NCBI RefSeq assembly: GCF_003569005.1 | Contig: NZ_BCUR01000004.1 | Coordinates: forward strand, 2,472,516-2,536,515 | Direction of reading: 5' to 3' | Length of the DNA stretch: 64,000 bases | Origin: Vibrio superstes | GTDB lineage: Bacteria; Pseudomonadota; Gammaproteobacteria; Enterobacterales; Vibrionaceae | The notes under the pieces: generated by a model | Told to the model about the DNA's origin: nothing | Databases searched by the model: none | What the model saw: only the letters and a program-made list of their open reading frames with translations | Position numbers and translations under genes: made by a program | Part shown: piece after piece, positions 41,826-50,948 of the stretch | Layout: every line of letters begins with the position of its first letter | Position numbering within the stretch: position 1 is the first letter of the stretch

Positions 41826-42500
41826 CTATTGCGTTACCGATGATTTACGGTCTAACTCATCTTGTAACTGTTGCGTCTCTACCCTAGGTCCAAACCTCGT
41901 GTGAATATGTTTTAATCGTTGCTGAGCTTCGCTAAAGGCGCCGAAGTGAACAGATAACTTAGCCAGTTCAATACTGCTTCGGAAGCGAGAAGGCTCATGC
42001 TCTAGAGACTTAAGAAAATAGGTCTCAGCTAGTCGCAGATTACCTTGCATTGTGGCGCACAGGCCGGCATTTTCATAACTTGCGGAGACATAGTCGTAAT
42101 CGGACTGTTGAATTGCTCGCTCAAACTGTCTTTGAGCCAAGGTATATTCTTGTCGCCGACATAAGAACACACCATAGTCATTCAACACGTCACCGCTTGT
42201 TGGTGATTCAGCCAATGCTTTTTTATACCAAATATCAGCAAGTTCAGGCTCTGCTACCTGCTGGTAATAATAGGCTATTGCGGAGGAAGCGCGTACATAA
42301 TTAGGCGCATAACGGCGTGCCAGCTCAAGATTTTGCTTTGCTCTGACATTATGCCCAAGCGCTAGGTAGTTTATACCGAGCTCTATTCTGGCATCCGCTG
42401 CTTTGAAAGGATTGAATTGCGCGTTTCCAGCCTCACTATCAACTGTAACACAACCGACTAACAGACAGAGTAAAAAAAGTGTGACCAATCCTTTAAACAT
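41826..42500 (-). CDS. pilW: Type IV pilus biogenesis/stability lipoprotein PilW (PilF)
   Basis: 224 aa. A lipobox LLVGC (Cys16) follows the hydrophobic start, and the mature protein has about six TPR repeats (LARRYAPNYVRASSAIAYYY and GVFLCRRQEYTLAQRQFERA belong to them). PilF/PilW lipoproteins promote PilQ secretin assembly. Gene order rlmN-pilW-rodZ-ispG is standard in gammaproteobacteria. The start codon directly follows a strong hairpin (42501-42532) that takes in the likely ribosome site. Confidence 0.92.
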   Translation of the reverse strand: MFKGLVTLFLLCLLVGCVTVDSEAGNAQFNPFKAADARIELGINYLALGHNVRAKQNLELARRYAPNYVRASSAIAYYYQQVAEPELADIWYKKALAESPTSGDVLNDYGVFLCRRQEYTLAQRQFERAIQQSDYDYVSASYENAGLCATMQGNLRLAETYFLKSLEHEPSRFRSSIELAKLSVHFGAFSEAQQRLKHIHTRFGPRVETQQLQDELDRKSSVTQ

Positions 42501-42532
42501 AAGGTTCCCCGATAGTTAAACCGGGGAACCTT
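42501..42532 (-). promoter_or_regulatory. Hairpin overlapping the pilW ribosome-binding region
   Basis: AAGGTTCCCCG (42501-42511) and CGGGGAACCTT (42522-42532) form a perfect 11-bp stem with a 10-nt loop whose 3' arm ends at the base before the pilW ATG. GGGGA in that arm is the only purine-rich candidate Shine-Dalgarno, so it would be paired. Confidence 0.7.
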
Positions 42533-42562
42533 AGTCAAATTAGTCAACGAGTTTACTATCCG

Positions 42563-43678
42563 TTAAAGCGATTTAACTGGAATGGCTTCCCCTGTGTTCT
42601 TCTGGGTACGCTTGGTTCGGTCGATAACGTCACCAACCAATTGACCACAAGCGGCATCAATATCGTCACCACGAGTCTTGCGCACCGTTACCGTGTAGTC
42701 GTATTGCATCAACGTTTTTTGGAAACGGTCAATACGCGAATTACTCGGTTTCTTATAAGGTGAACCAGGATACGGATTAAAGGGTATTAAATTGATCTTC
42801 GCTGGGGTGTCTTTAAGCAATTCTGCGAGCTGTCTCGCATGGTCCATATCATCATTAACATGATCAAGAAGAACATACTCTACCGTCACCCTGCCGCGGT
42901 TTGCATTTGAAGATGCGATATAACGACGAACAGACTCTAAGAAATCTTGAATGTCCCAACGGTCATTGATCGGCATGATTTGGCTGCGCAATTCATCTGT
43001 CGGTGCATGCAATGAGATCGCCAGTGCCACGTCAATGTTGCCCGTCATTTGGTCAAGGCCTGACACCACACCAGAAGTAGAGACTGTGACTCGACGCTTA
43101 GACAAGCCAAAACCTAAATCATCTAGCATGATGTTTAGAGACGGCATTAGGTTCTTCATGTTGAGCAGAGGCTCGCCCATACCCATCATTACAACGTTAG
43201 TAATTGGGCGGCGACCTGTCTCTTTTTCCAGACCGATCTCGCGAGCTGCACGCCAAATCTGACCGACAATTTCAGAGACACGAAGATTACGGTTAAAGCC
43301 TTGCTGCGCCGTTGAGCAGAATGTACATGCAAGCGCACAGCCTACTTGTGAAGACACACACAGTGTCGCTCTGTCACCATCAGGAATATAGACAGTTTCA
43401 ACGTCTTGATCACCAACGCGCATTGCCCATTTAATGGTGCCATCGCTAGAGTGCTGAGCTTCTGAAACGTAAGGTGAACGAATCTCAGTAAGACGCTGCA
43501 ATTTTTCGCGTAGCTTCTTGTTTAGGTTGGTCATTTTTTCAAAGTCATCACAACCAAAGTGGTATATCCACTTCATAATCTGATCTGCGCGGAATGCTTT
43601 TTCACCCAGCTCATCAGCAAAGTACTGACGTAGGCCTTGGCGATCAAAATCAAGCAGATTTACTTTTGCTTTAGTCAT
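42563..43678 (-). CDS. rlmN: Dual-specificity 23S rRNA/tRNA (adenine-C2) methyltransferase RlmN
   Basis: 371 aa from ATG 43678, preceded by GAGAGG; a TTG 12 bp upstream is unlikely. It is a radical SAM enzyme with the cluster motif CALACTFCSTAQ (CxxxCxxC), GMGEPLLN, and the methyl-carrying cysteine near the C-terminus in DDIDAACGQL. It methylates A2503 of 23S rRNA and A37 of some tRNAs. First gene of the rlmN-pilW-rodZ-ispG-hisS run. Confidence 0.97.
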   Translation of the reverse strand: MTKAKVNLLDFDRQGLRQYFADELGEKAFRADQIMKWIYHFGCDDFEKMTNLNKKLREKLQRLTEIRSPYVSEAQHSSDGTIKWAMRVGDQDVETVYIPDGDRATLCVSSQVGCALACTFCSTAQQGFNRNLRVSEIVGQIWRAAREIGLEKETGRRPITNVVMMGMGEPLLNMKNLMPSLNIMLDDLGFGLSKRRVTVSTSGVVSGLDQMTGNIDVALAISLHAPTDELRSQIMPINDRWDIQDFLESVRRYIASSNANRGRVTVEYVLLDHVNDDMDHARQLAELLKDTPAKINLIPFNPYPGSPYKKPSNSRIDRFQKTLMQYDYTVTVRKTRGDDIDAACGQLVGDVIDRTKRTQKNTGEAIPVKSL

Positions 43679-43775
43679 GGTGCCTCTCAACGACGAACAA
43701 CAAATCTAGGGGCGCAGATTGTACAGGGTTTGTGCAACAGCAACAAGAAATATGTGATTTAGGTCAATTTAAAAA

Positions 43776-43801
43776 AAGACCTAAGCGTGCGCTTAGGTCT
43801 T
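43776..43801. terminator. Terminator between ndk and rlmN
   Basis: AAGACCTAAGCG-TG-CGCTTAGGTCTT is a perfect 12-bp stem with A and T tracts on either side, downstream of ndk on the minus strand. Confidence 0.9.
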
Positions 43802-43836
43802 TTTTAACTATCAGCTTTCAGCCAAGAGCCTTCAAT

Positions 43837-44265
43837 TTAGCTTCTTGGGTGGATTTCTGAAGCAGGGAAGAAGAATTCTATTTCACGAGCAGCAGAGGCC
43901 GGACTATCTGAACCGTGCACAGAGTTGTGACGCATGCTAAGGGCGTAGTCAGCGCGGATAGTGCCACAGGCAGCTTGCTCAGGGTTGGTCTTACCCATCA
44001 GCTCACGGTAACGAGAGATAGCATCCTCGCCTTCTAGCACTTGGACCATGATAGGGCCAGAGGTCATGAACTCTTTTAGTGCAGGGAAAAATTCTTTGCC
44101 TTCATGCTCAGCATAAAAGCCACTTGCTTGTTCTTCTGTAAGATGCAGCATTTTTGCCGCTACGATGCGTAAGCCCGCTTGCTCCATACGCTGATAAATA
44201 GCGCCAATTAGGTTACGTTTTACAGCATCAGGCTTCACGATAGAAAATGTTCTTTCAATGGCCAT
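43837..44265 (-). CDS. ndk: Nucleoside diphosphate kinase
   Basis: 142 aa, full length. FSIVKPDAVKRNLIG opens the fold, and the phosphohistidine lies in MRHNSVHGSDS (~His117-118). The Kpn-loop and GPIMVQVLEGE are conserved. It balances NTP pools by phosphate transfer. It is expressed as a single gene with its own terminator. Confidence 0.98.
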   Translation of the reverse strand: MAIERTFSIVKPDAVKRNLIGAIYQRMEQAGLRIVAAKMLHLTEEQASGFYAEHEGKEFFPALKEFMTSGPIMVQVLEGEDAISRYRELMGKTNPEQAACGTIRADYALSMRHNSVHGSDSPASAAREIEFFFPASEIHPRS

Positions 44266-44291
44266 TTAATTTCCTTATAGCTCTTGGGTCG

Positions 44292-44317
44292 TTAAAGACG
44301 TTTGTTAAAGACGTTTG
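44292..44317. repeat. 13-bp tandem duplication in the ndk leader
   Basis: TTAAAGACGTTTG occurs twice in direct succession (44292-44304, 44305-44317), upstream of ndk and downstream of the pepB terminator. Confidence 0.9.
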
Positions 44318-44334
44318 TTCTCTTATGGTAAAAA

Positions 44335-44350
44335 AGGCCCTATAGGGCCT
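44335..44350 (-). terminator. Terminator of pepB
   Basis: AGGCCC-TATA-GGGCCT palindrome followed on the minus strand by TTTTT, just after the pepB stop. Confidence 0.75.
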
Positions 44351-44356
44351 CAATTA

Positions 44357-45643
44357 TTATTGGTTGTTCAGTAGGTTTGCGAGAGTGCGCACACCCATAC
44401 CTGTACCACCAGCAGCCCACTTATCAGTCGCTGACTTACGGTAAGCGCCAGCACAGTCAATGTGCAGCCAGCCCGTTTTATAGTCGTCTACAAAGTAGGA
44501 TAGGAAACCTGCTGCTGTAGATGCACCTGGTGAGAAGTCACCGCTACTGATATTGGATAGATCAGCAAAGTTAGACGGCAACATACCTCGGTGGAAATCT
44601 GCTAGAGGCAGCGGCCATAGGCCTTCTTTTTCTTCTGCCGCGCATGCAAGCGCTTGTTCAGAGAATGCAGAATCAAAGCTAAACAGAGCATGGAAATCAT
44701 TGCCCAGTGCATTTTTAGCTGCGCCAGTTAAGGTTGCACAGTCAATGATCACCTCTGGGTTTTGCTCGCTCGCATAGATAAGGCCATCAGCCAATACCAA
44801 GCGTCCTTCAGCGTCGGTATTCATAACTTCTACTGTCTTGCCATTTTTATAGGTAATCACATCACCTAACTTGATGGCACGCCCAGAGATCATGTTCTCT
44901 GCACAACATAGGATAAGTTTAACGCGCTTATTCAAGCCGCGAAGAATCGCTAATGCCAAACCGCCAGTAATGATCGCAGCGCCGCCCATGTCCGCTTTCA
45001 TCGCGGTCATGCCTTGAGATGGTTTAATGCTATAGCCGCCTGAGTCAAAGGTGATCCCTTTACCCACTAGACATGCCATCACAGGTGCTTCAGGGTCGCC
45101 TGTTGGGTTAAAGTCTAACTGCAGCATAGCCGAAGTACGCGCAGAACCGCGACCCACAGCGTAGATGCCCTCCCAGCCTTCCGTTAAAAGATCTTTGTCT
45201 TTTACGATGCGGTATTTCACTAGACCTGGTGCAACTGATTTGATGAACTCACCCGCCATGGTTGCCAATTGGCGTGGCGCGACTTCTTCTGCACTCTTGT
45301 TAATAATATCGCGAGTCCAGTTAGCCACCTTAATACGGTCTTGAAGTTCTTTTTCATCCGCTTCAGCCAATGGTTGCCATTCCAGTGCGTTGTCGCGTCT
45401 TGGATTACGGAAACCCTGAGCAAAAGACCAGATACTTTCTAGATCCCACTCATCTCCGATTAAACTAATGCTTTTGATGCCTTGAGCGTCTAATTTACGA
45501 GCCGCTTTTTGAATCGCGCCGTAGTCATGGCCCTGGCCAATGTGCACAGAACAACCTTGCTCTGTATGAGAAAGAATGGCGTTTTCGCCCCATTGAGGTG
45601 CTGCTTTATCTGTAGATAGTGATACTTGCATTGCTGTAGACAT
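44357..45643 (-). CDS. pepB: Peptidase B (M17 leucyl aminopeptidase family)
   Basis: 428 aa, close to E. coli PepB (427). The metal and catalytic motifs are VGKGITFDSGGYSIKPSQGMTAMK (metal-binding Asp, Lys) and the family signature NTDAEGRLVLADGL. The short N-terminal domain separates it from PepA (~500 aa). It releases N-terminal residues from peptides in the cytoplasm. As in E. coli it lies beyond iscX, but here a terminator and ~250 bp separate them. Confidence 0.95.
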   Translation of the reverse strand: MSTAMQVSLSTDKAAPQWGENAILSHTEQGCSVHIGQGHDYGAIQKAARKLDAQGIKSISLIGDEWDLESIWSFAQGFRNPRRDNALEWQPLAEADEKELQDRIKVANWTRDIINKSAEEVAPRQLATMAGEFIKSVAPGLVKYRIVKDKDLLTEGWEGIYAVGRGSARTSAMLQLDFNPTGDPEAPVMACLVGKGITFDSGGYSIKPSQGMTAMKADMGGAAIITGGLALAILRGLNKRVKLILCCAENMISGRAIKLGDVITYKNGKTVEVMNTDAEGRLVLADGLIYASEQNPEVIIDCATLTGAAKNALGNDFHALFSFDSAFSEQALACAAEEKEGLWPLPLADFHRGMLPSNFADLSNISSGDFSPGASTAAGFLSYFVDDYKTGWLHIDCAGAYRKSATDKWAAGGTGMGVRTLANLLNNQ

Positions 45644-45712
45644 GACCTCTCCTTGCCCTCTACTTGTCTTATTATGTTTGTTACTTTTATGTTCTCAAGA
45701 TACAGGAATCCC

Positions 45713-45733
45713 GTTTCCTCCGACAGAGGAAAC
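45713..45733. other. Small hairpin in the pepB upstream region
   Basis: GTTTCCTC-cgaca-GAGGAAAC, an 8-bp perfect stem, lies 70 bp upstream of pepB. The promoter of pepB should be nearby; no regulator site is recognised. Confidence 0.5.
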
Positions 45734-45840
45734 TCAGTTATTAATGGAAAGTAAGATATCCCTTTCCTAACAAGGCGTTTCTAGTAGCTTGTTACTGATT
45801 TTATGCGCCTATTATGCCTAGGCTAAGTGTCAAAAACATA

Positions 45841-45867
45841 AAAATCGGGCTCTAAGGCCCGATTTTT
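45841..45867 (-). terminator. Terminator of the isc operon (after iscX)
   Basis: AAAATCGGGC-tctaag-GCCCGATTTTT, with T/A tracts on both sides, 25 bp beyond the iscX stop. It closes the isc operon. Confidence 0.88.
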
Positions 45868-45891
45868 ATTAAATAAATGTTAAGTGGACCG

Positions 45892-46086
45892 TTAATCCGC
45901 TTCGTCCATCCAACATAGAATAATAGCTTCTAAGATTTTCTCATTAGAGTGCTTCGGATCATCATCAAAATCTTCCAGCTCTAATATCCATTGATGCAAG
46001 TCAGTAAAACGCACTGTCTGCGGATCTACTTCTGGAAACTTTTCCACTAACTCAATGGCAATATCTCTCGTGTCTATCCATTTCAT
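45892..46086 (-). CDS. iscX: Fe-S assembly protein IscX
   Basis: 64 aa, exactly the family size. KWIDTRDIAIELVEKFPEVDP and the acidic LELEDFDDDPKHSNEKILEAI match IscX, which binds IscS and iron and tunes cysteine desulfurase activity. Last gene of the isc operon, 26 bp after fdx. Confidence 0.95.
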   Translation of the reverse strand: MKWIDTRDIAIELVEKFPEVDPQTVRFTDLHQWILELEDFDDDPKHSNEKILEAIILCWMDEAD

Positions 46087-46112
46087 GCAAACCTCCTTGT
46101 TAGCTAAATTGA

Positions 46113-46451
46113 TTAATGATCTTCTGATGCGTGGTTCAGCGTGTAGCGAGGGATTTCAACTACAAGGTCTTCATCTGCAACTACCGCTTGGCAACCTAAA
46201 CGAGACTCAGGCTCTAGGCCCCATGCCTTGTCTAACATATCGTCTTCAAGTTCCTCGCTCTCTTCTAGAGAGTCGAAGCCTTCACGCACAATAACGTGGC
46301 AGGTAGTACAAGCACACGACTTCTCACACGCATGTTCAATGCCGATGCCATTCTTTAGAGCCACATCGAGTACGGTTTCACCCGTATTGGCTTCTAATAC
46401 AGCACCTTCAGGGCAAAGATCATCATGGGGTAAAACTACAATCTTAGGCAT
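46113..46451 (-). CDS. fdx: [2Fe-2S] ferredoxin of the Isc system
   Basis: 112 aa adrenodoxin-type ferredoxin. Cluster ligands are in CEKSCACTTCHVIV plus a later cysteine in SRLGCQAVV. It donates electrons during cluster assembly on IscU. It is 12 bp downstream of hscA. Confidence 0.97.
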   Translation of the reverse strand: MPKIVVLPHDDLCPEGAVLEANTGETVLDVALKNGIGIEHACEKSCACTTCHVIVREGFDSLEESEELEDDMLDKAWGLEPESRLGCQAVVADEDLVVEIPRYTLNHASEDH

Positions 46452-46463
46452 AACCGCTTATCT

Positions 46464-48314
46464 CTATATATCATCTACTGATTGGCCAGACAAAGCCTGA
46501 CGAATCGATTTATCCATACGACGGGAAGCAAAGTCTTGGCTCGCTTTATCCGTCTGCTTAATTCCGTCTTCAATTGCATCAGCATCATCGCCGTTACGCA
46601 GCGCAATGAGGTCTTCAATGACTTGAAGTAGCGCAGTGCGCTCTTGTTCGCTGAGCAGCTCATCGCCGTCGGCTTGCAACGCCGCAATCAAGCCTTCAAT
46701 AACACGATCGGCTTCTACGCGTTGCTCTGCTAGCGCTCTTGCTTGCATGTCTTCTTTAGCAAAAGTCATCGAGTCTTTCAGCATATTCGCGACTTCATTA
46801 TCACTTAAACCGTATGAAGGCTTAACCTGAATCTCAGCTTGTATACCTGTGCTCTTTTCCATCGCAGTCACTGAAAGCAAACCATCTGCATCAACCTGAT
46901 AGGTCACACGAATGTGTGCAGCACCAGCCGCCATTGGTGGAATGCCCTTCAATGCAAATTTGGCTAGGGAGCGACAGTCATCAACCATCTCACGCTCACC
47001 TTGTACCGTGTGCACTGTCATAGCGGTTTGACCGTCTTTAAAGGTTGTGAACTCTTGTGCTCTTGCTACAGGTATCGTGGTGTTGCGAGGAATGATTTTC
47101 TCGACTAACCCCCCCATAGTTTCGATACCTAGAGACAGTGGAATAACATCCAATAGCAGCATATCTGAATCAGGCTTATTGCCTGCTAGGATATCAGCCT
47201 GAATCGCAGCGCCTAGTGCAACTACTTCATCAGGGTTGATGCTGGTTAACGGCTCTTTATCAAAGAAATCACCCACCATAGAACGAACCAAAGGTGTGCG
47301 CGTAGAACCGCCTACCATCACAACCTGAAGTACATCATCCTTATCAACCTGTGCATCTTTCAGAGCACGGCGACATGACATGAGAGTCTTTTTCACTAGA
47401 GAGCGAATAAGATCATCAAAGGTTTCGCGAGTGATCTCCCCTTGCCAATCCAATACAGAGACTTGAGTTGTCTCGTTGTCAGACAGAGCAATCTTGGTCT
47501 TTGCCGCGGCATTGAGCAAGATACGGTTCTGTTCATCCGTTAACGAGTCTAGGCCCATTTCTTGTTGAATGTGTTCTGCAAGAAGATGGTCAAAATCATC
47601 ACCACCCAACGCCGAATCGCCACCCGTTGATAGCACTTCAAATACACCTTTAGACAGGCGTAAGATTGAGATATCAAAGGTACCACCACCCAAATCATAA
47701 ACCGCAATCACGCCTTCTTGACCCGAATCTAGACCATAAGCGATCGCGGCTGCCGTTGGCTCATTGAGCAAGCGAAGTACATTCAAACCGGCAAGCTTGG
47801 CGGCATCTTTGGTTCCAGCACGCTGTGCATCGTCAAAGTAAGCCGGTACGGTGATAACCACACCAGTAAGCTCTCCACCTAGGGTAGATTCAGCGCGCTG
47901 ACCTAAGGCTCTTAAGATATCCGCTGAGACTTCAACTGGGTTCTTATTGCCAAGTGTGGTTTGTAAAATCGGCAGGCCATTGTCACTGTTCAATAGCGAA
48001 TATGGCAGCTTTGGATAGCGCTGTTTTATATCTTCAACCGAACGGCCAAGAAGTCGCTTCACTGAGATAACGGTATTTTGAGGATCGCTCTCGGCAGCAT
48101 CTAGGGCAGAATAACCCACATTAAAACCATCTGATTTGTAGTGCACCGCTGACGGTAAGATAGCACGGCCTTCAGAATCAAGGAGTGGGCTCGCTTGCCC
48201 ACTGCGCACTGAGGCAACCAGTGAGTTCGTGGTACCTAGGTCAATACCTGCTGCTAGCTTATGTTCATGAGGTGCAGAACTTTGGCCTGGTTCTGCTATC
48301 TGTAGTAATGGCAT
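46464..48314 (-). CDS. hscA: Fe-S cluster chaperone HscA (Hsp70 family)
   Basis: 616 aa. The Hsp70 ATPase domain has GIDLGTTNSLVA, VYDLGGGTFDISIL and VVMVGGSTRTPLVR. The substrate-binding domain starts near 385 (DVIPLSLGIETMGG). It releases clusters from IscU with HscB as co-chaperone. It follows hscB by 22 bp. Confidence 0.98.
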   Translation of the reverse strand: MPLLQIAEPGQSSAPHEHKLAAGIDLGTTNSLVASVRSGQASPLLDSEGRAILPSAVHYKSDGFNVGYSALDAAESDPQNTVISVKRLLGRSVEDIKQRYPKLPYSLLNSDNGLPILQTTLGNKNPVEVSADILRALGQRAESTLGGELTGVVITVPAYFDDAQRAGTKDAAKLAGLNVLRLLNEPTAAAIAYGLDSGQEGVIAVYDLGGGTFDISILRLSKGVFEVLSTGGDSALGGDDFDHLLAEHIQQEMGLDSLTDEQNRILLNAAAKTKIALSDNETTQVSVLDWQGEITRETFDDLIRSLVKKTLMSCRRALKDAQVDKDDVLQVVMVGGSTRTPLVRSMVGDFFDKEPLTSINPDEVVALGAAIQADILAGNKPDSDMLLLDVIPLSLGIETMGGLVEKIIPRNTTIPVARAQEFTTFKDGQTAMTVHTVQGEREMVDDCRSLAKFALKGIPPMAAGAAHIRVTYQVDADGLLSVTAMEKSTGIQAEIQVKPSYGLSDNEVANMLKDSMTFAKEDMQARALAEQRVEADRVIEGLIAALQADGDELLSEQERTALLQVIEDLIALRNGDDADAIEDGIKQTDKASQDFASRRMDKSIRQALSGQSVDDI

Positions 48315-48336
48315 GACATTCCTATTGTATATACGA

Positions 48337-48852
48337 CTAGTTAAGTAACTTGTCTTCTAGTCGTTCGATTTCTACTAATAACTTGGCAATAAATTTCAGC
48401 TTTCTAACGCTATCGGCCGCTTCAGCCCAACATTGTTCATTGATCTGTTGTTCGACTTGTTGCAACTGCTGCTTGTGCATTTTGGCGACTTTAGATTCAA
48501 AATCAAACAGTAAATCATCCGCGTCAGTGCTATCGCCAATTTCCTCAAGCTCTTCACGAAGTTCCATCTGTTGCATTAAAAATAGAGGATCTTGCAACGT
48601 TTGCTGCTCAGAACGAATATCGTGCTCATTCTCAGCCAACATATATTCGGCGCGAGCGATGGGATTCTTGAGAGTTTGGTATGCATCATTAATGCTTGCG
48701 GCTTTTTGCACAGCCATCAAACGGTCGCGCTCAGAGGCAGTAGCAAACTTATCGGGATGAAAACGACGCTGCAATTCTCTGAATTGAGAAGAAAGAAGGC
48801 TACCATCCACATTAAATTGTGCTGGTAGCCCGAATAGTTCGAAGTGGTTCAT
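48337..48852 (-). CDS. hscB: Fe-S co-chaperone HscB (J-domain protein)
   Basis: 171 aa from ATG 48852 (MNHFELFGLP), the E. coli size; the frame is open upstream but that lies before any homology. A J domain with the HPD tripeptide (RRFHPDKFAT) is followed by a three-helix bundle that binds IscU (LFLMQQMELREELEEI). Confidence 0.96.
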   Translation of the reverse strand: MNHFELFGLPAQFNVDGSLLSSQFRELQRRFHPDKFATASERDRLMAVQKAASINDAYQTLKNPIARAEYMLAENEHDIRSEQQTLQDPLFLMQQMELREELEEIGDSTDADDLLFDFESKVAKMHKQQLQQVEQQINEQCWAEAADSVRKLKFIAKLLVEIERLEDKLLN

Positions 48853-48920
48853 AATGAGACTCTCGATATCTAAAGAGAGAGGGCCCACCCTTATGATGAA
48901 CCCTAGCCTTAACTCGCTCG

Positions 48921-49244
48921 TTAAACGTTGAAGCTTTCGCCGCAGCCGCATTCACCCTTAGCGTTCGGGTTGTTGAATTCAAACCCTTCGTTAAGACCTT
49001 CTTTAACGTAATCTAGCTCTGTACCATCAAGATAAACAAGGCTCTTGGCATCGATCACCACTTTAACGCCTTTGTGCTCGAAGATGCTGTCTTCTTCATT
49101 TACGTCATCTACGAATTCAAGCACATACGCCATACCTGAACAGCCCGTTGTTTTAACACCCAGTCTTAAGCCGACGCCTTTGCCTCGACTGTCTAGGAAT
49201 GCTCTAACGCGGTCTGCCGCGGTTTCTGTCATTGTGATGGCCAT
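48921..49244 (-). CDS. iscA: Iron-sulfur carrier IscA
   Basis: 107 aa A-type carrier. The three cluster cysteines are in KTTGCSGMAY and GECGCGESF. It carries clusters from IscU to target enzymes such as IspG. It follows iscU by 45 bp holding a small hairpin. Confidence 0.97.
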   Translation of the reverse strand: MAITMTETAADRVRAFLDSRGKGVGLRLGVKTTGCSGMAYVLEFVDDVNEEDSIFEHKGVKVVIDAKSLVYLDGTELDYVKEGLNEGFEFNNPNAKGECGCGESFNV

Positions 49245-49265
49245 ACTACAACCTTTATTGCCGAT

Positions 49266-49283
49266 GAGGGGAAGCCTCCCCTC
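49266..49283 (-). other. Hairpin between iscU and iscA
   Basis: GAGGGGA-agcc-TCCCCTC, a perfect 7-bp stem immediately after the iscU stop codon, without a T-run. It could set relative levels of iscU and downstream message. Confidence 0.55.
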
Positions 49284-49289
49284 TAATTA

Positions 49290-49673
49290 TTACTCTTGAT
49301 GTTTTTTCTTATAGTCTGAAACAGCAGCTTTAATCGCATCTTCCGCTAGGATAGAGCAGTGCACCTTAACCGGTGGTAACTCTAGCTCTTCAGCTATTTC
49401 AGAGTTTTTGATTGAAGCGGCTTCATCAACGGTTTTACCCTTGACCCACTCTGTAACCAGCGAGCTTGATGCAATAGCACTACCACAACCGTAAGTTTTA
49501 AACTTAGCATCTTCGATGATGCCCTCAGGTGTCACCTTGATTTGCAGCTTCATTACGTCGCCACAAGCCGGTGCGCCGACCATTCCGCTACCTACGCTTG
49601 GATCTTCTTTATCAAAAGAACCAACGTTGCGTGGGTTCTCGTAGTGGTCAATTACTTTTTCGCTGTAAGCCAT
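49290..49673 (-). CDS. iscU: Fe-S scaffold protein IscU
   Basis: 127 aa. Conserved ligands are in GAPACGDVMKLQI (Cys, Asp), YGCGSAIASSS, and the HscA-recognised LPPVKVHCSILAEDA loop. It assembles [2Fe-2S] clusters from IscS sulfur. Confidence 0.98.
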   Translation of the reverse strand: MAYSEKVIDHYENPRNVGSFDKEDPSVGSGMVGAPACGDVMKLQIKVTPEGIIEDAKFKTYGCGSAIASSSLVTEWVKGKTVDEAASIKNSEIAEELELPPVKVHCSILAEDAIKAAVSDYKKKHQE

Positions 49674-49706
49674 AATATAGTCCTCTAATCCTCTACTTCC
49701 TTGGAA

Positions 49707-50921
49707 CTAGTGATGTGCCCACTCTACGGTGTCCAGATCAATACCTTCCTTGTACATATCCCAAAGTGGAGACATGTCGCGTAATTTTGTTACCGCAGTG
49801 CGAATTTGCTCTACCGCGTAGTCGATTTCTTCTTCCGTTGTGTAACGACCGAAAGAGAAGCGAACTGAGCTGTGGGCAAGTTCATCATTGAGGCCTAGTG
49901 CTCGCAGTACATACGAAGGCTCAAGGCTTGCTGATGTACATGCTGAGCCAGATGAAACGGCTAAGTCTTTCAGTGACATAAGCAGAGACTCACCCTCAAC
50001 AAACGCAAAGCTCACGTTTAGGTTGTGCGGTACACGCTGCTCAAAATCACCATTGACGGTGACTGCTTCCAAATCTTTAACCGCATTAAACAGGCGGTTA
50101 CGTAGGTTCAGAGCATGTTGGTAATCTTTTTCCATATCCAATTTAGCTACACGGAATGCTTCACCCATACCTACAATCTGGTGAGTTGGAAGTGTGCCAG
50201 AGCGGAAACCGCGCTCATGACCACCACCGTGCATTTGTGCTTCTAGGCGGATACGTGGTTTACGACGAACGTACAAAGCGCCGATGCCTTTAGGCCCGTA
50301 TGCTTTATGTGCTGATAGCGATAGCAAATCAACTTTAGTCTCTTGAACATCAATCGGTAGTTTACCTGCTGATTGAGCGGCATCCACGTGGAATACAATC
50401 TTGCGTTCGCGACATAGCTCGCCAATTGAAGTGATGTCTTGAATCACGCCAATTTCATTGTTTACGTGCATGATAGAAACCAAAACAGTGTCTTCACGCA
50501 TTGCGTCTTGAAGCTTGTTCAGGTCAATAATGCCATTTGCTTCAGGCGCTAAGTAAGTCACTTCAAAGCCTTCACGCTCAAGCTGACGACATGGGTCTAA
50601 TACCGCTTTGTGTTCAGTCTTGCAGGTGATGATGTGCTTGCCTTTCTTTGAGTAGAAACGAGCTGCACCCTTGATAGCAAGGTTGTCTGATTCTGTCGCG
50701 CCAGAGGTAAATACGATTTCGCGAGGATCCGCATTTAAAAGATCAGCAATCTGTTCACGAGCAGTATCCACAGCCTCTTCAGCTTGCCAACCATAGCGGT
50801 GTGAGCGAGACGCAGGGTTGCCGAAGGTACCATCCATAGTCATATACTGGACCATTTTCTCAGCAACGCGTTCATCTACTGGGCAAGTTGCTGAATAGTC
50901 TAAATAAATTGGCAGTTTCAT
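49707..50921 (-). CDS. iscS: Cysteine desulfurase IscS
   Basis: 404 aa class V aminotransferase fold. The PLP lysine lies in SLSAHKAYGPKGIGALYV and the catalytic cysteine in the loop SSGSACTSASLEPSYVLRAL. It supplies persulfide sulfur for clusters and tRNA thiolation. It follows iscR by 27 bp. Confidence 0.98.
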   Translation of the reverse strand: MKLPIYLDYSATCPVDERVAEKMVQYMTMDGTFGNPASRSHRYGWQAEEAVDTAREQIADLLNADPREIVFTSGATESDNLAIKGAARFYSKKGKHIITCKTEHKAVLDPCRQLEREGFEVTYLAPEANGIIDLNKLQDAMREDTVLVSIMHVNNEIGVIQDITSIGELCRERKIVFHVDAAQSAGKLPIDVQETKVDLLSLSAHKAYGPKGIGALYVRRKPRIRLEAQMHGGGHERGFRSGTLPTHQIVGMGEAFRVAKLDMEKDYQHALNLRNRLFNAVKDLEAVTVNGDFEQRVPHNLNVSFAFVEGESLLMSLKDLAVSSGSACTSASLEPSYVLRALGLNDELAHSSVRFSFGRYTTEEEIDYAVEQIRTAVTKLRDMSPLWDMYKEGIDLDTVEWAHH

Positions 50922-50948
50922 TATTTACTCCAAGTAAAACTGTTTGCT

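Noticed and set aside
48853..48951. 33-residue N-terminal extension of HscB
   Set aside because: Lies upstream of the conserved MNHFELFGLP start and has no homology.
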